Origin: Agrostemma githago
Lineage: Eukaryota > Streptophyta > Magnoliopsida > Caryophyllales > Caryophyllaceae
DNA: 64,000 nucleotides
NCBI GenBank assembly: GCA_958450325.1
Contig: OY288247.1
Span: 55,679,701 to 55,743,700 of the forward strand
Direction: 5' to 3'
Below the pieces are notes generated by a model. That model searched no databases and was not told the DNA's origin. It saw only the letters and a program-made list of their open reading frames with translations. Positions within the stretch are counted from its first letter, which is position 1. Each line of letters begins with the position of its first letter. Below are positions 56,905-64,000 of the stretch, piece by piece. Position numbers and translations under genes: made by a program.

Positions 56905-58572
56905 AATTGTGGACATGACGTAGGTCCACCCCGACGTGGCCACGCGCGGGTTTGGGTAGGCGAATGCATCTCCATATGAGAATGGATCGAATTGAAATTT
57001 AAGTCGAAATGGAGTCGCCACCGAACTTTGTGGGAGTTCGGACCCGTTCGAGCCCACTCTATATCGCTATGGACCATGCGCAAAGTATGGCCCATTTCGG
57101 TTTCAGAGTTTATTGGGCTCGTCCCTTTGCATTGCGATACCGATATCGTCACTACCGGTTATCGTGTATTGAATGACTCTCGTGCGCCAACAGTTTCGGG
57201 CATCCGGAAACCGAGGTTCTGAGTAAGGGGTGAGGGTACGTGTTGGGAAGCCCACTAAGGACACCCAACCCCGCCCGCACTTAGCGGCCTCTACTAAGAC
57301 ATCGTTTGACTTTCTAATATGCGCGTTAGTAATCCGGTGAAATGATATGCAAACAGCGTTTTTAGCTAGGCATGCGAATTAAATATGAGCTACGTCATTT
57401 TAATGCATCTTGATTATTGTCGAAGTGATTTAGCATGCGAAGGTTCATTTATAAACGGTAAAACGCAAATAAATAAAGCAAAGCAATATAAATCGATTAC
57501 AAGTTACACGGGCGGAAATACAACCCGGAATTCACAATACAACGAGCGATAATATTATTTTAACACCCCGTGTTTTCATAATATGATAAACACATATAAA
57601 CTCTTTTAACTCCATCTCCATTATCCATTAATCCACCTATCACTTGTATGCTTGGAATTAATATTCTAGGTTCCCATCCTTCACACTTTTATTTATGCCC
57701 TTAAATCCTTAGGTTCGGATGGACTAAAGAACCAAGGCAATATATTTGCTTATTTTACGTCAGGTTAGAGACGTATTTGGCTCTTGATCAAATCATAAAA
57801 GTTTTATATATTTCGCTTAGCTTTCCAACGCCACCTTAATCATCTTAATCGGAGTTCTGTAAAGAACGTTATGATCGAAATACGACAGGCAGTTACCGTA
57901 ACCCGCGGACCAAATCTATTCCGCCCTTATCTCCACTTCACTTATTTTTTTTTGTCACATGCTTACAGCTTGCCAACTTGCCAACTTGCACTTTCTTGGA
58001 GCCCAAGGTCTATGAGCATAGGTTTATAGCCATGCATGGCTATATGGATAAGGCTAAGCATCTTCATCATCACATGCATTTTGTTCTTAAATTAAGGATG
58101 AACTACTCTTCACTTCTCCACCATTCCACCGTGAACCATCATCCCCATTTCTCATAATTTCCTTTTCCATATCCTCTTCTCCATCATTTCTAATTACTAG
58201 TAAGTGTAGATTTTATTCATTACTATTTTAATTTTTTATTATCATCTTGATCTTGATAAATTTTATTAATCTAAAACTAGGTGAACAAGAGATCTTGGTG
58301 GAAGGAAACCACTTGGGTTGATATCATCCATATCCTACTTATATTAATACTACTAAATTTCTCTCAAGGTAACTAGGTTGCTCCTTTTCTTGATTTATGA
58401 AATTCTAACATTTTTATGAATTTATAATAAGATTGAGGATGTATATGAAATTTACAAATTTTGATAATATATGAACTTCATGGTATAAATTATGTATATA
58501 TTTTTATGATGAATATATGAATATATGATTGATTTTGTTGCTCATTATTTAATCATGCTTCTAATTTATTTA

Positions 58573-59594
58573 GGGTTATTTAACGACAATAATATCAACT
58601 ATAGGGCGTCTTCCCAAAATAATATCAATTTCAATAAATCCGAGAATAATACGTATTATTAGAATAGTTAAACAAGAGTAGTATAAGCGCCTTTATAACC
58701 TGCTACATCAAGTCACCTAATTAATATTTAACCTGCTACTTATCCTCCATCCTCCTCCCTTACACCTGGATAACAGGTGAACCGTGTCGGGTCAGCTTCG
58801 GGTCAGGCCACTTTCGTATCATAATAATCGGGTTGACTTCGGGTTGGGTCGAATAATTTCGGGTTCGGGTCATTCTCGGGTTTGCTGTTTCAACTTTTTT
58901 TAGGATATCGACTAGTTTTCTATAATAATAGTCGGGTCAGTTTCGAGTTAGCTCGGGTCAATTCGGATTACGGGTCAAAATCAAGTCTTAAGTTTGGGTT
59001 TTGGGTCGGGTTCAGTTTGGCTTATTCGGGTCGGGTCAGTTTTTTCAGGTCTACTCCTCATTACTTCTCTTCTTCACCCTCTCTCTCCATTACCCTTCAT
59101 CCTTCTACGTTTTTTTCTATACGTTTCGTTTAAATTAACGTGTTGATTTTGATGTAGGATTGTGTTGTTAGCTAGATTTGGTGAGATTGAAGGAAGAGAA
59201 AGACGGAGGACATAAATGACGTTTAATGCCTCATATACTGAATAGGTGAAAAGGAGTGAACATGAATAGATTAAAGGCAAAAAAGGAAGGTGAATGGGTT
59301 CTACCGTTAACTGGTCATCTATACTACTCTGATTTTAACTACTCCAAAAATACGTATTATTCTCAGATTTATTAAAATTGGAATTATTTTCGGAAGACGT
59401 TCTATAGTTGATATTATTGCTGTTGAATAAAACTAAAGGTGAAAAAAAAAGGTGAAAGGGTTCTACAGGTAACCGGTCACCCATACTACTCTGGTTTAAC
59501 TACTACAATAATACGTATTATTCTCAGATTTATTAAAATTGATATTATTTTTGGAAGACGTCATATAGTTGGTATTATTGTTGTTAAATAACCC
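58573..59594. mobile_element. Mutator-like MITE with 9 bp target duplication
   Basis: Terminal inverted repeats of about 112 bp (GGGTTATTTAAC...; 58,573-58,684 and 59,483-59,594) are flanked by ATTTATTTA at 58,564-58,572 and 59,595-59,603. Long TIRs plus a 9 bp duplication indicate the Mutator superfamily. There is no transposase. An extra copy of the right end (about 59,289-59,430) precedes the true right end. The middle holds GGGTCGGGTT-like low-complexity sequence (58,790-59,050). Confidence 0.88.
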
Positions 59595-59603
59595 ATTTAT
59601 TTA

Positions 59604-60344
59604 TCATGCAATAAATATATAAATTATCTGAAAGATTAAAATAATTATGTTCTTAATTATATTCCTAGTTTTTTTTTTATGTTCATGATGTTGCATGTAG
59701 AGTTTTAAGTTTTTTAGATTTGATTTTTGGATCATTATTTTATTTTTTCCATGTTATCACATTTTTTATGAATACTCATGCATGCATAAATATCCACTAT
59801 ATGTAAATAATTATGAAAAAAAATATTTTTTTGTTATAATATGACTTTTTAGTATGTAATAAACTTTTGCATGGTGATTCTATAATTTATATAATTAGTC
59901 TTTTGGATTTAAATGGATAATTAGGTAATAAAACCCTCAAGTTATAATAAAAATGAGATAAATTCATATGATATTTGATATAAATATATTCTGATTTTTT
60001 TAGTTAAAATTAATTTATAAGTGTCATAAAATACTTTTATTTAATTATTTAATTAATTGATCATGAAATTTCCTATTAAAAATGTTATTATAAATTGTAA
60101 GTATAAAGACTTGTTAAATAATTAATATGACATTATTTTAATAGAACTTAAAACTTAATTTTATATTAAATAAATTTTCATGGACAGTATGTAATTTAAA
60201 TTTAATCATTTATAATGTGTAGTTAAGCATATCCATGATTGTATAATAATTAAAAATATAAGTTTTCGTCACCCTAGATAACACTGTTTGTTCACAAGTA
60301 AGTAAAATTTAATTCTGGAAATGAACAAAATAGTAGTTGTGTTT
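59604..60344. other. A/T-rich body of the chromovirus-like LTR
   Basis: Very A/T-rich sequence with no genes or clear repeats. Confidence 0.4.
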
Positions 60345-60394
60345 TAGTGGTTAGACATAATGCCTCTTTGCTTGACAACCAGGGTTTGAACCCC
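60345..60394 (+). other. tRNA-like A and B boxes (possible SINE relic)
   Basis: TAGTGGTTAGACA (60,345-60,357) resembles an RNA polymerase III A box. GGGTTTGAACCCC (60,382-60,394) resembles a B box 37 bases on, preceded by GACAACCA as in many tRNA-derived plant sequences. No cloverleaf or clear SINE tail was found. Confidence 0.4.
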
Positions 60395-60994
60395 ATTTAA
60401 TGATTTATTATACTTTTGTACTTCTTCATATTTTCTCTTACATCTAGTTTTAAAATTTAATTTTATAATTACTATTTAATGATTTATTATACTATGTGAA
60501 TAAATTACATGTTATGATGTAAAACATAGACATACTTATTTTAAGAACTAGATCTATTATTTTTACAAATATCAATTATTTAATGCTTTTCAACTTTTAT
60601 TATGCATCATAAATAATAATTTGATCATTTATTTAATAAAAGAATTTATATTCACGTGTAAGAGAAATATAAAAAAAATTGTAATTAATTGTTGTGCATG
60701 TCATATGATCTAATACTATTTACTTAATCATATAGTTAACATAAAACTTATTTAGTCCTCATGTTCAACTAATACAACTTCGATAAATGGTTGTTTTAAG
60801 CGATATTGAATTTTATGGTGAAAATTTATCTTATACTCTAGCAATTTTATTATATTTTATTTATATTGATGCTATTAAAATTGATTGCTCGGTTATGAGC
60901 GTTTGCATGTTAACATGGGGTTATCCATGGTGCCCAGATATTATCTTTTGGACCTTGTTCCATTTTATATATGGTATGGCTAGAGTATAAGATA

Positions 60995-61350
60995 TCGAGT
61001 AGGTTTCAGGTTATTGGTCTACTCGAGAAGAGCAATACCAAACTGGGTAGGTTTCAGGTTATTGGCCTACCTAGTACCCTGGCGTGGTTTCAGGTTATTG
61101 GCCCGCTAAGGGTTGACCGTTCCTTATGGAATACTCTTATGAGTCTATGGATATGTTGTTGGGGGGTCAAGGGTCCGCACGTTTACGCCTTGACTAGTTA
61201 AGGGTCCGCACTTTTACGCCTTAATTAGACATTTTGTCCCTCGAAAGTCTGGCCAGTCTTAGTCATGGGTTAACGGTTATGTGTCCCACCGTAGGGTTAT
61301 TTTGGTGTCAGGTTATTGGCATCGAAGTTTAGGGTTTCAGGTTATTGGCC
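60995..61350. other. Hairpin array with constant loops and covarying stems
   Basis: Five hairpins share the loop TTTCAGGTTATTGG (one variant). Stems: TCGAGTAG/CTACTCGA (60,995-61,026), GGTAGG/CCTACC (61,046-61,071), GCG-t-GG/CCCGC (about 61,083-61,105), an eight-pair stem with wobbles around 61,303-61,328, and GTTTAGGG/CCCTAGAC (about 61,327-61,355, one wobble). Two more share another loop, GTCCGCAC.TTTACG, with stems GTCAAGG/CCTTGAC (61,166-61,194) and AGTTAAGG/CCTTAATT (61,196-61,226, one wobble). Stem changes are matched on both arms. Confidence 0.85.
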
Positions 61351-63883
61351 CTAGACGGTGCTCGTTTTTAGCTCGTGTTATTCTATATATTTTGGTTCAA
61401 GTTCTGGAAGGACGTATATATCAGTTTTACATTATATTTATTTATTTATGGCTTGGTATTAGTTACGTTGTCATCTATTCCTTGCTATTAATATTTTATC
61501 ACATGTTATGATGAACTTTATATGTTATCATGTTTTTTTAAAATGGAGTATATATTATCTCTTATTATATTCTCGTAATTACGATTAGATTTTCATCAGT
61601 CATGACTGGGAGGACTTCTAGTTACTCCTCACTGACGGTGGACTTTTATTTTTTTCAGGTTGATGTGATACTTGGTCATGAATGGGGTTAACTCGAGATA
61701 GAATTAATATTGATTATATGTTTAATAATTGAACCTTGTAGTTTTATTTTTATCGGGGTTTAATTCCGAGAGTAGTTGTATGCGTTAAGACATATTAACT
61801 ATCTATGTTGGTAACACTCGGATTTAGTTAACCATTGTGTTTCCGCCACCATGGTGTATTATTAATATAAGACGCTATAATTATCTACTTTATTCCTTTT
61901 GTTTAAATCCGGGGAGTTACAATTATAATAATCGAATAGAAAACGGTAAATATCAACTATAAACGAACCCGTAAATAGTAAATACAAGCTAGACCGTAAA
62001 TTGAATGAATGGACGAACTTTGATTAAATACACATCATTTTGTATATTAACCAAAGGACGGAGATGGAGGACCTAGGCGTGGTACTAGCCCGATCCCGAA
62101 TCTCGATGCCTTGTCCCAACTTATCATATCGGAAAATAGAGTCTAGATTAATCATGTGTCGGATACGACTAAAGAATCTTCGACAAACGATTAATAGTGT
62201 GAGACCGTCGATCAAAGTTGTTTATGTGAAGTGATATGCATGAGTTTTGAAAAATGGGATCACGTGATTGACTTTACACGCGACGACTAAAGTCGTAGAA
62301 AAAGACGAGGCTCGAATGATGCATTAAAGTCCTTGGATTTCTGGGCTACAGGACCCACTCGATCGAGTCATGGCTTGGACTCGATCGAGTGCGTCCTTAG
62401 GGTGGCTACTGCCCGGTTTTTGGGGTGCTACTCGATCAAGTGGCCTATGGCACTCGATCGAGTGCCCCCTGTACGAGGCATGGCTCGCTTCTTTTTTATG
62501 TTTAAAAATCGATAGTCGGCCGAGTTAAATAAAAATATTGACGATTTAGATTTAACTCGGTTTTTCGGTACTATAATCATGTCTTGTATGATCATAATAC
62601 CGTTATCGGAATTTTATAGAAAATGTCGATATGAGATTGAAAAGTTTGACTAGTGACGAAATTGTAGTCCTTCGCGTCACGACATCGATACCAATCCTAA
62701 CGGATTATGTGATGTCGGTTTTCGCATCAACGGATTTCCCACTAATCTTAGAAATGGAGTCGAACGCGTTAAACTATGATCAATCACGATCACGTTACGC
62801 CCTTGAGTACATTGGGGCGGCGCTCCTCGAAAGGGTGCAACCTCCATTGTTGCTCGTAAAGGGGTTAAACGGACTTTAGATGATCGTCATAGTCAAATGC
62901 GTACAAGACCGAGTTTTACTACTATTATACATACGCGGTAAATGAGACGAAAATAAATAACGATAATTAAATGTTTGGTTGTTAGCTGCGATAAAGAAAA
63001 AATGTTAGATGTTAGCGTTTGTCGTTACTATCGACTAATTATAATATATAGATACATGAACATCAATAAAAAAAACAAAAAAAAAACAAAAGAGAAAGGA
63101 GATGTTGGTGTTTGAATATCACACCCTCAACCTACATGCTCTTGCTTCTCGGGATACGGTTCGTCAAATGGTGGCATTGGCGCGGGAACGTCGAGATATG
63201 TAGGAAGAGTTGATGGTGTGTGAATTTGGAGGTTTTGTAGTGACGGATTTTAACGGGTTCTTGCTCTCGAAGTGTGTATGTGTGTGATGGTGCTTTAGGG
63301 TTGGAATGTGATATAAAGGAGTAAAAAGTTGGCTGACGTTAGTTAAAAAAAAGTTGTGAAATGTGATGAGTTGATGGGGTATTTATAGGAAAACCCCACG
63401 ACCTAGGGTCACTCGATCGAGTGGCCCTAGTGCACTCGGTCGAGTGCCTTTAAAAACGGGTTTGTTCCGGATTTTGAGGCTCCACTCAACCGAGTGGATC
63501 AATTTGGATAAGCCATTTTAGGAAATGGTTGACTTTGGAAAATTTTGAATTTTGTATTTGGGCGCACATTTCTAGAAGCGCACCTGGTTGACTTTGTGTG
63601 ACGGATTCGTCTTTGACCGTGTTTTGACCCGGAAGCTAAAAGACGGGTTTTATTTTTGGTGTCGGTTTTGCCCCAAATTAGTCTTATTTTGCTCGAAACG
63701 ACCCACTGGGCCTGAATTTGAGGTTAGTTTTGTGAGATTTATATCCCGTTAAAAGCCCATGCCGGACATTACTGATTCCGAGCCCATATCCGAGCGCGTT
63801 AGAGCACGTTTGCGTCCGATCATCATCGGGTGATTTTTGGAAACTACCATAGACACCTGCCAGTCAAAATGCGGGTGTATACA

Positions 63884-64000
63884 CAATTCCACAATTAAAT
63901 ACCATTACTGAATAAATCTTACTTCCATGATAAATTTAAAAAAGTGACCTGAAATCATATATTATTATGTGAACCTGCAACTAACTTATCTCTAAACTCT
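63884..64000. other. Right flank of Ogre-A
   Basis: Begins with the duplicated CAATT and is A/T-rich. Too short to classify. Confidence 0.5.

Larger units (their letters stand above)
57559..61921. mobile_element. Long solo LTR, chromovirus (Tekay/Del)-like, inserted in LTR3
   Basis: 4,363 bp flanked by ATTAT on both sides (57,554-57,558; 61,922-61,926). The ends are TTTAACACCCCG and CGGGGAGTTACA, close to TGTAACACCCC...GGGGTGTTACA termini common in Tekay/Del chromovirus LTRs; the initial TG is mutated. There is no gag-pol, PBS or PPT inside, hence solo LTR. It contains a MITE (58,573-59,594; net length about 3.33 kb without it), a tRNA-like A/B box pair and a hairpin array. Confidence 0.65.
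40614..63883 (-). mobile_element. Ogre-A: Ogre/Tat-type Ty3-Gypsy element with a third internal LTR
   Basis: The outer LTRs are at 40,614-43,247 (3') and 56,908-63,883 (5', interrupted), with target duplication CAATT on both sides. The PBS matches the Ogre tRNA-Arg type. Sense order on the minus strand: leader, gag, protease, intron, RT, RNase H domains, integrase, opposite-strand PMD gene, PPT, then a middle LTR (43,908-46,519), a 660 bp duplicate of the 3' internal region, and the 3' LTR. All minus-strand genes carry stops. The middle LTR is more diverged from the outer pair than these are from each other. Confidence 0.9.
56908..63883 (-). repeat. 5' LTR of Ogre-A (LTR3), split by a 4.36 kb insertion
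   Basis: TGTGGACATG...GTGTATACA; about 2.6 kb without the insert, followed by CAATT (63,884-63,888). The TATA box on the minus strand is at 63,380-63,387. Palindromes upstream of it are at 63,410-63,423, 63,433-63,446 and 63,483-63,496; one of the four found in LTR1/LTR2 is lost by a short deletion. It resembles LTR1 more than LTR2 over its whole length. Confidence 0.9.

Noticed and set aside
58790..59050. Telomere-like or satellite GGGTCGGGTC repeats
   Set aside because: The words are irregular and do not match the plant telomere unit; this is low-complexity sequence inside the MITE.
56908..63883. LTR3 as a crossover product between LTR1-type and LTR2-type repeats
   Set aside because: LTR3 shares the LTR1 version of informative differences both near the PBS (57,330-57,370) and near the outer end (62,230-62,260), so a breakpoint inside the LTR is not supported. 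A breakpoint in the internal region remains possible.

Overview
This is a stretch of plant nuclear heterochromatin-like DNA made almost entirely of transposable elements. No clear host gene is visible. A Gypsy element of the Tat lineage that combines an internal tandem repeat with a gene on the opposite strand matches the architecture known as Retand, described from Silene. A Caryophyllaceae-like flowering plant is therefore plausible, but this is an inference and not a firm assignment.

Layout. (1) 1-10,801: a Retand/Tat-like Gypsy element on the minus strand, 3' LTR off the left edge. It has gag, protease, RT, two RNase H domains and integrase on the minus strand, and a Transposase_28-type gene with its own TATA box on the plus strand. 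The two units converge on a 5 x 124 bp repeat array. (2) 10,802-11,888: spacer with a Stowaway-type MITE. (3) 11,889-22,281: a complete but decayed SIRE-like Copia element on the plus strand (TSD TACTC, initiator-Met PBS, gag-pol, env-like third ORF). (4) 22,751-38,957: a non-autonomous Ogre-type relic (Ogre-B), interrupted by a full CACTA transposon (23,918-31,140, TSD ATT) and by a solo LTR of a third Ogre-related family (about 31,362-33,314). (5) 38,958-40,608: unique sequence with a decayed RPA1-like gene. (6) 40,614-63,883: an Ogre-type element (Ogre-A) on the minus strand, TSD CAATT, with an extra internal LTR and a plant-mobile-domain (PMD) gene on the plus strand. Its 5' LTR carries a 4.36 kb chromovirus-like solo LTR (TSD ATTAT), which itself carries a Mutator-like MITE (TSD ATTTATTTA).

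How the parts work. In both Tat-lineage elements the sense unit (gag-pol from the LTR promoter) and an independent opposite-strand gene converge tail to tail. The opposite-strand gene has its own TATAAA-type promoter, a C/T-rich leader and an intron. In the CACTA element, TNPD-like and TNPA-like genes lie head to tail between subterminal arrays of GGCGTCC / GGACGCC motifs, the usual kind of TNPA target.

The least expected signals are structural. Two unrelated LTRs (Copia at 12,689-12,874 and 21,759-21,944; chromovirus-like at 60,995-61,350) each carry a row of hairpins whose loop sequence is constant while the stems change by compensatory substitution. In addition, the Ogre LTRs carry clusters of the palindrome CACTCGATCGAGTG just upstream of the LTR TATA box, and a matching cluster sits inside the intron of the PMD gene. 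All positions were read by eye; no alignment, folding or database search was run.
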